Source of the DNA: Arthrobacter pascens
Lineage (GTDB): Bacteria > Actinomycetota > Actinomycetes > Actinomycetales > Micrococcaceae
NCBI RefSeq assembly: GCF_017052465.1
Contig: NZ_JAFHKT010000143.1
Location: 1 to 64,000 of the forward strand
Length of the DNA stretch: 64,000 nucleotides
Reading direction: 5' to 3'
Shown: positions 1 to 7,772 of the stretch, one piece after another
Position numbering within the stretch: the first letter of the stretch is position 1
Layout: every line of letters starts with the position of its first letter
Program-made: the position numbers and the translations under genes
Notes under the pieces: generated by a model
The model's database searches: none
Seen by the model: only the letters and a program-made list of their open reading frames with translations
Told to the model about the DNA's origin: nothing

Positions 1-1071
1 CGGGCCACGTTGCTGGTGCGCGAAACGGCGTCCCTGTCCGCCGCGGACCGGTCCAGCGTCGATGAGGAACTCGCCCCCGACACCGGAACGCTGACCGGTG
101 CAGGAGACCGGGCCGTCGTGGCCGCCGCCCGGGCCGCCGCCCGGGCCGCCGCCTACCGCCGGGACCCGCGCTCCGTCACCCAGCGCGCGGCCCACGCCGC
201 CACCGAACGGCACGTCAGCCTCCGCCCGGCACCGGACACCATGTGCTACCTGACCGCCCTGCTCCCCGTCTCGGCCGGCGTCGCCGTGCACGCGGCCCTG
301 ACCCGGCATGCGGACACCCTGCGCTCCGGCGGGGATGAACGCGCCCGCGGGCAGATCATGGCCGATGACCTGGTCGAATGGACCACCGGCACCCCCGGAG
401 GGATCACCGGCATCGAGATCCAGCTCATCATGACCGACCGCACCCTCTTCCAGGGCGACTCAGAGCCGGCACGGATCCCCGGCTACGGCGTGGTCCCGGC
501 GGGCTGGGCCCGCGACGCGCTCACCCAGCCACAGGGCCACGGCCAGGGCCAGGGCCAGGGCCAGCAGGATGGTGCACGGACAACCGGCGGCGCCACAACC
601 GATAGCGGTACAACGGGTGGCGATACAACCCTCGCCGGTACAGACCCTACGAGCAGTGAGGAACTCAGGGTCTGGGTCCGCCGGCTCTACACCGCCCCCG
701 GAACCGGCGAACTCGTCGCGATGGACTCACGGGCACGCCTCTTCCCGGCCCCGCTGCGACGTTTCATCCAGGCCCGCGATGACACCTGCCGCACGCCCTA
801 CTGCGACGCCCCCATCCGCCACCACGACCACATCGTCCCGTGGCACAACGGCGGAACCACCAGCCTCGAAAACGCAGCAGGGCTCTGCGAAGCCTGCAAC
901 CACACCAAAGAAACCCCCGGCTGGAGCGTGAAACCCCGCCCCGGCCCCGCGCGCGCAGATCGACTGAGGCACACCATCGAACTCCGGACCCCGACCGGCC
1001 ACAGCTACCACTCCACAGCACCGCCACTGCCGGGAACCAGCCAGCCCGAACAACTGGCCCGCGCCTCATAG
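1..1071 (+). CDS. DUF222/HNH endonuclease family protein, 5' end outside window
   Basis: The frame is open from base 1, so the N-terminus lies upstream. The visible part has a DUF222-like segment ([19 protein letters not shown] onward), then a low-complexity insert with Gly-Gln repeats (about 535-570) and Thr-Gly-rich repeats (about 575-650), then a C-terminal HNH nuclease module. The HNH module shows [19 protein letters not shown], then a Gly-rich turn and [14 protein letters not shown], with two Cys pairs for zinc and the catalytic His. This 13E12/DUF222-HNH family is present in many copies in Arthrobacter and mycobacteria. Cellular roles are mostly unknown; some copies may be mobile or intron-like nucleases. 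Family assignment is secure, function is not. Confidence 0.85.
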   Translation, partial: RATLLVRETASLSAADRSSVDEELAPDTGTLTGAGDRAVVAAARAAARAAAYRRDPRSVTQRAAHAATERHVSLRPAPDTMCYLTALLPVSAGVAVHAALTRHADTLRSGGDERARGQIMADDLVEWTTGTPGGITGIEIQLIMTDRTLFQGDSEPARIPGYGVVPAGWARDALTQPQGHGQGQGQGQQDGARTTGGATTDSGTTGGDTTLAGTDPTSSEELRVWVRRLYTAPGTGELVAMDSRARLFPAPLRRFIQARDDTCRTPYCDAPIRHHDHIVPWHNGGTTSLENAAGLCEACNHTKETPGWSVKPRPGPARADRLRHTIELRTPTGHSYHSTAPPLPGTSQPEQLARAS

Positions 1072-1120
1072 ACCTTCAGGGCTGCCGAAAGCAGGCCCCG
1101 AAGGTCCTCCGACAATGGCC

Positions 1121-1194
1121 CGCCCTGACCTACGTGGTTGGCACCGGGTTGGCGCCGGCCTCGCCCTGACCTACGCGGCTGGCACCGGGCTGGC
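1121..1194. repeat. Two direct 33-bp repeats
   Basis: Two copies of a 33-bp sequence lie at 1121-1153 and 1162-1194 and differ by only three T/C transitions. They sit in the 191-bp gap between the HNH gene and the emfourin gene. I see no gene or terminator hairpin in the gap. Confidence 0.8.
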
Positions 1195-1219
1195 ACAGGC
1201 TTCGCACGCAGTCATTGCC

Positions 1220-1268
1220 AGGCGCCGCCCATAGCAAGGCGCCGCCCATAGGAAGGCGCTGCCTAGGA
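1220..1268. repeat. 17-bp tandem repeat, about three copies
   Basis: The unit AGGCGCCGCCCATAGCA occurs at 1220-1236 and, with one change, at 1237-1253. A degenerate third copy covers 1254-1268. The last copy contains the stop codon of the emfourin gene (complement of CTA at 1263-1265), so the repeat has grown up to the coding end. Confidence 0.8.
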
Positions 1269-1577
1269 GCGGATGCCGGTTGCCGTGCCGTTGCGGGGCG
1301 TCTGTTCCGCAGCGGCCCTGGTCGTTTCCACGAGGACCCGCCAGGGCCCGGTCACTGCCCGTTCCGGCAAAGTGGCCCGGCGCTGGCCGGCCCGGATGGA
1401 ATACATGAACCTGTCGGGCTGCCCGTCGGAAACCTGCCGGGAGTCCGGGACTGCGTCCCACGGGCAGGCTTCGACGATCGGCTGCCAGTGGCTCTTGTCG
1501 CTGGACGTGGTGGCCTGAACTGTCCAGGTGCGCGTCAGCGCAGCAATCCCTCCGCTGCGCTCAACTGTGATTTTCAT
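1263..1577 (-). CDS. Emfourin-family protease inhibitor
   Basis: This 104-residue protein begins MKITVERSGGIAALTRTW, the typical opening of emfourin, a proteinaceous inhibitor of protealysin-like M4 peptidases. It has no signal peptide and so is expected in the cytoplasm. It lies 60 nt downstream of the protealysin-like gene on the same strand and is probably co-transcribed with it; an AGGA sequence precedes the ATG by about 8 nt. In characterised pairs the inhibitor binds the mature enzyme and is thought to protect the producer or modulate interaction with other organisms. Assignment rests on sequence resemblance plus gene adjacency. Confidence 0.8.
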   Translation of the reverse strand: MKITVERSGGIAALTRTWTVQATTSSDKSHWQPIVEACPWDAVPDSRQVSDGQPDRFMYSIRAGQRRATLPERAVTGPWRVLVETTRAAAEQTPRNGTATGIRS

Positions 1578-1637
1578 GGCAGGGTCCTGGTGATCCGAGG
1601 CTGCCGGACGCGCGGAACTGCCGCGCCCGGCGTGGGG

Positions 1638-2681
1638 TTAGTGCTTCACTTTCACAGTTTCCCACGCCTCGCGCACGGCGTCATGCTCCGCAGACCCGTC
1701 GCCGAACAATTCCCTTGCGGATGCCGCGGTGGCCTTGGCAAAGACGCTGAAGGTGGCTGTCGGCGGCAGGGATCCTCCCGTCAGGGTCTCGTACCAGATC
1801 TGTCCCGGGGCCTCCCAGGCGTTGCCGCCGATCGCCTGCGCGACCAGGCAGAAGGCGCGGTTGGGAATGCCCGAATTGATGTGGACTCCGCCGTTGTCCG
1901 CGCTGGTGCGGACATACGCGTCCATCGAGTCTGGCTGTGGGTCCTTGCCCAGGACGTCGTCGTCGTACGCCGTTCCGGGCGCCTTCATGGAGCGGAGGGC
2001 CGTGCCCTCAACCTGGGAAGTGAACAGATCTTCGCCGATCAGCCAGCTCGCGTCGGCCGTTGACTGTTTCCGGAAGTACTGTTCCACCAGGGCACCGAAG
2101 ACGTCCGAGATGGACTCGTTGATCGCGCCGGCCTGGTTCCGGTAGGCGAGCCCGGCGGAGAACTGGGTCACTCCATGGGCCAGTTCGTGCCCGATGACAC
2201 TGAGGGAGCGGGTGAACCGTTCAAAGATTTCACCGTCACCATCGCCGAAAACCATCTGCTGGCCGTCCCAGAAGGCGTTGTCGTAGAGCTTGCCGAAGTG
2301 CACGGTGGCGTTGAGCGGCATGCCCTGGCCGTCGATGGAGTTCCGGCCGAAAACGTCGGCGTAAAGGCTGTGGGTATGGCCCAGGCCGTCGTAGGCCTCA
2401 TCAGCCGCGGGGTCACCGACAGGGGCTTCGCCTTCCTTCCGCACCAGCACGCCGGGAAGGGATTCAGCCGACTTGGCATCATAGACAGATCTGTCCGGGG
2501 GAGCAGGCTGCACTTGCCTCAAACCCGGGGGAGTCACAGGCGCCGGAGCCGTTCTTGCCGCCTGCACTGTCTTCACGTGCAGCAGTGCTTCTTTTGCTGC
2601 CCGGCGAACAGCGCTGAACCGTGGCGCGTCCTGCGCCGCGAGGCGCTTCAGCATGTACGGGGGAATGATGGAACAGATCAT
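1638..2681 (-). CDS. Protealysin-like M4 metallopeptidase precursor
   Basis: This 347-residue zinc endopeptidase precursor has a short prosequence starting MICSIIPPYMLKRL, the hallmark of protealysin-type (not thermolysin-type) propeptides; the early Cys may act as a cysteine switch on the zinc. The M4 core follows, with HELAH at residues 165-169, the third zinc ligand in GAINES (Glu189), and the late NGGVHINSGIPN substrate-binding motif. There is no signal peptide, as is usual for the subfamily, so the enzyme is either intracellular or exported by an unknown route. The frame extends upstream to 2726, but the ATG at 2681 gives the conserved family start. The emfourin inhibitor gene lies directly downstream. 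Confidence 0.9.
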   Translation of the reverse strand: MICSIIPPYMLKRLAAQDAPRFSAVRRAAKEALLHVKTVQAARTAPAPVTPPGLRQVQPAPPDRSVYDAKSAESLPGVLVRKEGEAPVGDPAADEAYDGLGHTHSLYADVFGRNSIDGQGMPLNATVHFGKLYDNAFWDGQQMVFGDGDGEIFERFTRSLSVIGHELAHGVTQFSAGLAYRNQAGAINESISDVFGALVEQYFRKQSTADASWLIGEDLFTSQVEGTALRSMKAPGTAYDDDVLGKDPQPDSMDAYVRTSADNGGVHINSGIPNRAFCLVAQAIGGNAWEAPGQIWYETLTGGSLPPTATFSVFAKATAASARELFGDGSAEHDAVREAWETVKVKH

Positions 2682-2751
2682 GCAATTCAGCCTACGAGGG
2701 GCCACCGACAATGTTTGGAGGCGCACTGGCAGGCGCCGACAGGGGACGCAG

Positions 2752-2788
2752 AAAACCCCGCCGTTTCGCTGAAACGACGGGGTTTTTT
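2752..2788 (-). terminator. Rho-independent terminator after tRNA-Arg
   Basis: A stem beginning AAAACCCCGCCGTTTC, closed by a three-base loop, has a complementary arm that runs into a T-rich tail. It lies immediately downstream of the minus-strand tRNA-Arg gene and is nearly symmetrical, so it could also stop plus-strand transcripts. Confidence 0.75.
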
Positions 2789-2791
2789 CTG

Positions 2792-2864
2792 TGCCCTCGA
2801 TAGGATTCGAACCTACGACCTTCTGCTCCGGAGGCAGACGCTCTATCCCCTGAGCTACGAGGGC
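2792..2864 (-). tRNA. tRNA-Arg (anticodon CCG)
   Basis: The complement folds as a 73-nt tRNA. The acceptor arm GCCCTCG pairs with CGAGGGC and is followed by discriminator A. The D-arm is TAGCTCAGGGGATAGAG, the anticodon loop is CTCCGGA giving anticodon CCG, and the T-arm contains GGTTCGAATCC. The CCA end is not encoded. It reads CGG arginine codons. A terminator hairpin follows. Confidence 0.96.
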
Positions 2865-2969
2865 AGTCAGGGATCCTGCCGTTGCCGGCGGGACGTCCTA
2901 GAGCTTAGCAGGAAGGTGGGGCCGAATGGAAAACCGGCACCGTGCCCGCAGCCAACGCCCTGCACAGAT

Positions 2970-4529
2970 TTAGTATCCTGCGAACGAATCAACGTGGATT
3001 CGGCGGGCGCCTGCCTGCCGTGCAGCACGCCGCAGCGACCCCACACTGCCCGGTGAGCCCGAAATGAACACCCTCCGCTGGGCGATGTCAGGGACCAGCA
3101 GCTTGAGCGACGCACCGTCCAGCCGGGTGCCGGGATCCAGCCTGGCGCCGGCGTCTTCAATGAAGTCGGGCGGAGCGGAGCCGTCGGCCAGACGGGCAAG
3201 AATGCTGGCGCCGGATTCTTTCAGCTCAGCCGCATACGCAAGTTCGGACGCATTCCTGGCCAGGTACAGCAGAACAGTATCCCGCTGCCTGGCCACTCCG
3301 CTGGAAAGATGCGCCAGATACGGCGTAATGCCGATGCCCGCAGCAATGAGCAGGACCGGGCCGTTCGATCCTTTGGGCAGGACGAAGTCTCCAGCCACGG
3401 TGGTGGCCGTGAGTTCCTCCCCGGGCTTGAGCGCCAGGAGCCTGCGTTTGGCGGCGGAGACGGGGTCCGCGGTGCCGACGCCGATTTTCACGTGGGTCGC
3501 GTCCGGGGAATTTGTCAGGCTGAACACGCGGCGGCGGCCCTTGCCGTCCGGCTTCTCGTGCGGGAGATCCAGCTCCACGTACTGGCCGGGCTCGTGACGG
3601 ACGGGGCGGCGAGGCCTGAAGACAAATTCGGTGGTTGTCGGTGTGAGCCTGCGGGAGTGGCTGAACAGCAGCCGGACGCTTCCGCGCTGACCGGCCAGGA
3701 AAGCGAGCAGGTTCCCTGCAAGCAGGGCCAGCTCGGGCGAGTTCGCCACGAAACCGAAGTTGAAGGGCATCGCAAAAAGCACTCCGACGACGGCGGCCAG
3801 CACCAGTTGCTGCCAGCGGCGCGGAGGCAGCGTCAGCGGTTCGGTGAGCATGAATCCGACGAAGAACAGCACCGGGCTTTGGGCCAGCGGCTGCCACACG
3901 GCGCCGCCCGCGTCCACGCCCGACTGCAGCAGGTCGCTGGCCGCGATGGACGTGGCAACAACGACGAAGACTGCGGCCATCAGCATTTTCCGGGTCCGGT
4001 AAAGCACCAGGAGGACTCCGGGAACCAGCAGCCACAGCATGGCGGGTGTGCCTGCCCACCAGGTCGCGATGTTCAAACCGGTGAGGCCGGTAATGAAGGC
4101 GCCGGCGGCCGCGGGGTTGAACACGTGGCGTCCGCGCCAGGCCAGCGCATACTTGGACGCCGACGCGAGGATGCAGGCAAGGGCCACGCCGGCCAGGTCG
4201 ATCGGAGCGAATGCCGGCCCGAGTTGGGTTGGCCAGAACAGGAAGTAGAGCAAAAGCCCTGTGATCAGCGACGATTCCGAATGCGGGCGGACGCGGAACA
4301 CTGCGGCCAGGGCGCGGTTGGAGGCATAGGTCAGGCCGAGGCACAACGCCAGGTGGGCGAGCATGTTGGCAACGCCGAATGTCAGCCAGCCCAGGCCGTC
4401 GAGCAGCAGGCTATAGGCGGCCAGCGCGGCAAGAACCAGGGACACCAGCCGGTACATGGTGAAACGGCCGAGGAAGGCATCCAGCGCGGTGGCGGGGGAG
4501 GCCCGCAGCCCGGTGGTGGTGGAACTCAT
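2970..4529 (-). CDS. NqrB/RnfD-like membrane protein fused to ferredoxin-NADP reductase domain
   Basis: This 519-residue fusion has a membrane domain at residues 28-285 resembling NqrB/RnfD (with RHVFNPAAAGAFITGL and FMLTEPLTLPPRRW). A cytoplasmic flavoreductase domain occupies 286-519. That domain shows the FAD motif RRVFSLTN (333-340), the nucleotide-binding IAAGIGITPYL, and a C-terminal HVDSFAGY. The likely role is to carry electrons from NAD(P)H through FAD to flavins at or across the membrane. The ATG overlaps the TGA of the ApbE gene (ATGA), implying translational coupling, and the FMN-lipoprotein gene is upstream in the same unit. I see no SGAT flavinylation motif in the membrane part. 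The electron acceptor is unknown. Confidence 0.85.
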   Translation of the reverse strand: MSSTTTGLRASPATALDAFLGRFTMYRLVSLVLAALAAYSLLLDGLGWLTFGVANMLAHLALCLGLTYASNRALAAVFRVRPHSESSLITGLLLYFLFWPTQLGPAFAPIDLAGVALACILASASKYALAWRGRHVFNPAAAGAFITGLTGLNIATWWAGTPAMLWLLVPGVLLVLYRTRKMLMAAVFVVVATSIAASDLLQSGVDAGGAVWQPLAQSPVLFFVGFMLTEPLTLPPRRWQQLVLAAVVGVLFAMPFNFGFVANSPELALLAGNLLAFLAGQRGSVRLLFSHSRRLTPTTTEFVFRPRRPVRHEPGQYVELDLPHEKPDGKGRRRVFSLTNSPDATHVKIGVGTADPVSAAKRRLLALKPGEELTATTVAGDFVLPKGSNGPVLLIAAGIGITPYLAHLSSGVARQRDTVLLYLARNASELAYAAELKESGASILARLADGSAPPDFIEDAGARLDPGTRLDGASLKLLVPDIAQRRVFISGSPGSVGSLRRAARQAGARRIHVDSFAGY

Positions 4530-5398
4530 GTGAACAGCGTCCCTTCGAATTCCGCGGAGTACTCCGCGCTGCCGTTGGAAAAAACCTTAAGCCAGGAAAA
4601 CCGGAAATGGGGCTCCAGCGCCGCGGCGGGAACCACAAACAGCGCCGTGGCCAGCGCATCTGCCTCCATGGCAGTTTCGGCCATGGCCCACGTGGCCACC
4701 ACAGTCCGGACCGGCTCGCCGGTGGTGCCATCCAAGACGTGGTGGAGTCCGTCGCCCCACGCCCTGCGGTTGGAGGCCGAGGCGCACAGCGCCCTCTGGC
4801 CGAGTTGAACCGTGCCGATCGCCTTGCTGGTGTCGTATGGATGCTCCAGCGCCACCGTCACAGGCGTTTCCCCGCCGTTCAGAAGGTCGCCGCTGGCGTC
4901 GATAAAGAAGTCTGTGAGTCCCTGGTCCCGCAGCATTCCGGCCAGGAGATCCACGAGCTGGCCCTTACCTGCAGCCCCGATGTCCAGCACCACGGGAGCG
5001 GTGGTGCGCAGTGATGTCCCGCGCCACTCAAGGACATCGTCCCAGGCCGGCGGAGGTGCCGCGGCTCCGCGGGGATGCAGGGAATAGCCGGCGTCGTAGC
5101 CCAGCTGTTCCAGGCTTTCGCCGATCAGCGGTGTCATGGCCCCGCCGCTGAGCGAGTACAGGCTGCGGTAGAGATCCGCGAGGCCAGCGGATTCAGGGGG
5201 CAGCTCAAGACGCCCCGCCTGCACCGACATCTGGCTGATCAGCGAGTCCCCGCGGAACCTGGACCACGTTGAGTCGTAGCGCTCCACCTCGGCAAGGATC
5301 CGGCTACGGAGACTGGCATCCAACGGCGCGGCAGTGGAGATCTCCCAGCTCGTTCCGATGCCGTCAAAACGGAATTCGTGCCAGCCGGCGTGCGGCAT
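4526..5398 (-). CDS. apbE: ApbE-family FAD:protein FMN transferase
   Basis: This 290-residue enzyme moves FMN from FAD to a Thr/Ser of an extracytoplasmic flavoprotein. Family landmarks are STWSRFRGDS, GGAMTPLIGESLEQLGYD, DIGAAGKGQLVD, and the C-terminal HHVLDGTTGEP with EADALATALFV. No signal peptide is obvious, which is unusual because many ApbE proteins are exported. The start at 5398 is chosen because AAAGGAG lies 5-6 nt upstream; the frame also has an earlier possible start at 5434. It sits between the lipoprotein with a likely flavinylation site and the NqrB-reductase fusion, which makes the lipoprotein its probable substrate. Confidence 0.88.
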   Translation of the reverse strand: MPHAGWHEFRFDGIGTSWEISTAAPLDASLRSRILAEVERYDSTWSRFRGDSLISQMSVQAGRLELPPESAGLADLYRSLYSLSGGAMTPLIGESLEQLGYDAGYSLHPRGAAAPPPAWDDVLEWRGTSLRTTAPVVLDIGAAGKGQLVDLLAGMLRDQGLTDFFIDASGDLLNGGETPVTVALEHPYDTSKAIGTVQLGQRALCASASNRRAWGDGLHHVLDGTTGEPVRTVVATWAMAETAMEADALATALFVVPAAALEPHFRFSWLKVFSNGSAEYSAEFEGTLFT

Positions 5399-5449
5399 GG
5401 GCTCTCCTTTTATTGCTGTTCTCGTGGAGTCCATGCCGCCCGCGCCTGC

Positions 5450-5953
5450 CTACACTGCCTGGGATTTGATCTCTTCAACGGCCTGGTTGAAGCCGCCGCT
5501 GGTCAGGGACGAGCCAGCCACCTTGGAAACCTTGATTTCGTCGAGGCTCTTGCCGACCACCTGCGCCGCGATTCCGCCGGCAAACTGCCCCTGGAACTTC
5601 CGGGTGTTCGGGTTGGACGGATGCTCCGTGATCTCAACGGCGGAAACCGTTCCGTTGGCCAGCGTCAGCTGCACGCCCACGGTCTCGGTGCCGTTGGGCG
5701 ACTTGTAGGTGCCGTCCGCGCTGTAGGTGCCGTCCTTGTAGCCGGCGCCTGACGTTGCGAGCGCAGACGAGCCGGGTGTTGCGGTCTCCGAAGCAGAGGA
5801 AGAAGCAGAGGAAGGGGTTTCCTGGGCGGCGGGCTGCTGCGCCGAAGGCGCGCAGCCGGCCACCGTACCGGCGAGGGACAGGCCGGCGATCCCGGCGAAT
5901 ACAGTTTTACGGAGTGTGGGCTGCACGGTGTCTCGTTTCGTTAGTACGGGCAC
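5450..5953 (-). CDS. FMN-binding domain lipoprotein
   Basis: This 167-residue protein has a lipoprotein signal with TVAGC (Cys34 counted from the GTG at 5953), a Ser/Ala/Thr-rich linker to about residue 68, and then an FMN-binding domain (about 71-167). Near the C-terminus, VAGSSLTSGGFNQAV matches the flavinylation pattern (S/D)xx(T/S)(T/S), with Thr151 or Ser152 as the likely FMN attachment point. It would sit on the outer face of the membrane as a covalently flavinylated electron carrier. A second GTG at 5926 gives an equally good signal peptide, so the start is uncertain. It heads the three-gene flavin cassette. Confidence 0.85.
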   Translation of the reverse strand: MPVLTKRDTVQPTLRKTVFAGIAGLSLAGTVAGCAPSAQQPAAQETPSSASSSASETATPGSSALATSGAGYKDGTYSADGTYKSPNGTETVGVQLTLANGTVSAVEITEHPSNPNTRKFQGQFAGGIAAQVVGKSLDEIKVSKVAGSSLTSGGFNQAVEEIKSQAV

Positions 5954-6088
5954 TTACCTGGTGGACGACGCCGAGATCAGGCTAAACGTTCAAACTGTGA
6001 ATGTCCCTAGTATTAGCTGTGACGGCGGGGCGGCCACGGAGGGGGCCAGGGTCCCCCTCCGGATTCCGCGGCAGGCCGGGCCCCCCGG

Positions 6089-6094
6089 TAGGCT
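6089..6094 (+). promoter_or_regulatory. Candidate leaderless -10 box for argS
   Basis: TAGGCT lies 6 nt before the GTG start of argS. The spacing matches that of many other unit heads in this window. AGGAAT in between could alternatively serve as a weak ribosome-binding site. Confidence 0.5.
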
Positions 6095-6100
6095 AGGAAT

Positions 6101-7750
6101 GTGACTCCCGAAGAACTCTCCCTCGCCATATCCGCCTGCCTGCAAGATGCCGTTGCCGCCGGCGAGATCGCCCTCCCCGAGGCGGCTGTCCCGGACGCCG
6201 TCCTGGTTGAGCGTCCCAAAAACCGGGAGCACGGAGACTGGGCCACGAACATCGCCCTGCAGCTGGCGAAGCAGGCCGGAACCAACCCGCGGGCATTCGC
6301 TACCGTCCTCAGCGCGCGCCTGGAAGGGATCGACGGCGTGTCCGCAGTCGAGATCGCCGGTCCGGGCTTCCTGAACATCACCGTGGACGCGGCCGCAGCC
6401 GGTGCCCTTGCCAAGGCGATCGTGGAGGCCGGTGCGGCCTACGGCACCAATTCCGCGCTCGCGGGCCACACGGTCAACATGGAGTTTGTCTCCGCCAATC
6501 CCACCGGTCCGCTGCACATCGGCCACACGCGCTGGGCTGCCCTCGGTGACTCGATCGCGCGTGTGCTGAGGGCCTCCGGGGCGGATGTCACCGCGGAGTA
6601 CTACATCAACGACGCCGGTTCGCAGATGGACGTGTTCGCCAACTCTGTGCTGTCACGCCTGCACGGCCGGGACGTGCCGCAGGGCGGCTACCCGGGCGAG
6701 TACATCCGGGACCTCGGCCATGAAGTGCTCACACAGCACCCGGACATCCGCGAGCTGACCGACGTGGCGGCCCTTCCGGTGATCCGGGCAGCGGCCTACA
6801 AAGCGCAGCTGAAGGACATCAAGGACACCCTGGCCGACTTTGGCGTTTCCTTCGACGTCTTCTTCTCCGAGCAGGAGCTCCACGACGCCGGCGCCATCGA
6901 AAGTGCCGTAGCCCGCCTTCGCGAGCAGGGCCACGTGTTCGACGACGGCGGTGCCGTCTGGCTGCGCACCACGGACTTTGGCGACGACAAGGACCGCGTC
7001 ATGATCCGCGCGAACGGCGAGCCCACGTATTTCGCCGCCGACGCCGCCTACTACCTGTCCAAGAAGGACCGTGGCTACACCGAGAAGATCTACCTGCTGG
7101 GCGCCGACCACCACGGCTACATCAACCGGCTCAAGGCCATAGCGGCTGCTGCCGGCGATGATCCCGAGGTCAATATTGAGGTGCTGATTGGCCAGCTCGT
7201 TTCTGTCAACGGTGCCAAGCTGTCGAAGCGCGCCGGCAACATCATCGAGCTCAAGGACCTGATCTCCTGGCTCGGCAAGGACGCCGTGCGCTACTCGCTG
7301 GCGAGGTTCCCGGCAGATTCCCCGCTGACCCTGGATCCCGAGCTGCTCAAGAAGCACAGCAACGAAAACCCGGTGTTCTACGTGCAGTACGCGCATGCCC
7401 GGACCCGCGGCGCCGCGCGCAATGCCGTCGCAGCGGGCGTGGACCGCAGCGCCTTCGACGCCTCGCTGCTGCACCACGCAACCGAAAACGAGCTGCTGTC
7501 CTACCTGGGCAGCTACCCGTCCATCGTGGCCAAGGCTGCGGAACTGCGGGAACCCCACCGGGTGGCCCGCCACCTTGAGGTCATCGCCGGCGCCTACCAC
7601 CGCTGGTACGACGCCTGCCGCATTGCCCCGCTGGGCGAGGAAGCCGTCACTGATCTCAACCGCACCCGCCTGTGGCTCAATGACGCCACGAGCCAGGTGC
7701 TTGCCAACGGACTGGACCTGCTCGGCGTGTCGGCGCCGGAACGGATGTGA
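6101..7750 (+). CDS. argS: Arginyl-tRNA synthetase
   Basis: This 549-residue class I synthetase charges tRNA-Arg. It has the N-terminal ArgRS domain, the HIGH-type motif in ANPTGPLHIGHTRW, the KMSKS-equivalent GAKLSKRAGN, and an anticodon-binding DALR C-terminus. Length is normal. It starts with GTG and is divergent from the flavin cassette across 147 bp. lysA follows after 22 nt, so argS-lysA-hom-thrC-thrB probably form one unit, an order conserved in Actinobacteria. Confidence 0.97.
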   Translation: MTPEELSLAISACLQDAVAAGEIALPEAAVPDAVLVERPKNREHGDWATNIALQLAKQAGTNPRAFATVLSARLEGIDGVSAVEIAGPGFLNITVDAAAAGALAKAIVEAGAAYGTNSALAGHTVNMEFVSANPTGPLHIGHTRWAALGDSIARVLRASGADVTAEYYINDAGSQMDVFANSVLSRLHGRDVPQGGYPGEYIRDLGHEVLTQHPDIRELTDVAALPVIRAAAYKAQLKDIKDTLADFGVSFDVFFSEQELHDAGAIESAVARLREQGHVFDDGGAVWLRTTDFGDDKDRVMIRANGEPTYFAADAAYYLSKKDRGYTEKIYLLGADHHGYINRLKAIAAAAGDDPEVNIEVLIGQLVSVNGAKLSKRAGNIIELKDLISWLGKDAVRYSLARFPADSPLTLDPELLKKHSNENPVFYVQYAHARTRGAARNAVAAGVDRSAFDASLLHHATENELLSYLGSYPSIVAKAAELREPHRVARHLEVIAGAYHRWYDACRIAPLGEEAVTDLNRTRLWLNDATSQVLANGLDLLGVSAPERM

Positions 7751-7772
7751 CTCAATGACCGGAGATGCCCCA

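Noticed and set aside
1215..2063. 282-codon plus-strand frame opposite the protease gene
   Set aside because: The minus-strand protease and emfourin have clear family motifs; the plus frame has none.
3309..4808. 499-codon plus-strand frame opposite the NqrB fusion and ApbE genes
   Set aside because: It spans two real genes on the other strand and is Gln/Gly/His-rich, as is typical of antisense frames at high GC.
7751..7772. Lysine riboswitch ahead of lysA
   Set aside because: The gap to argS is only 22 nt, too short for any riboswitch.
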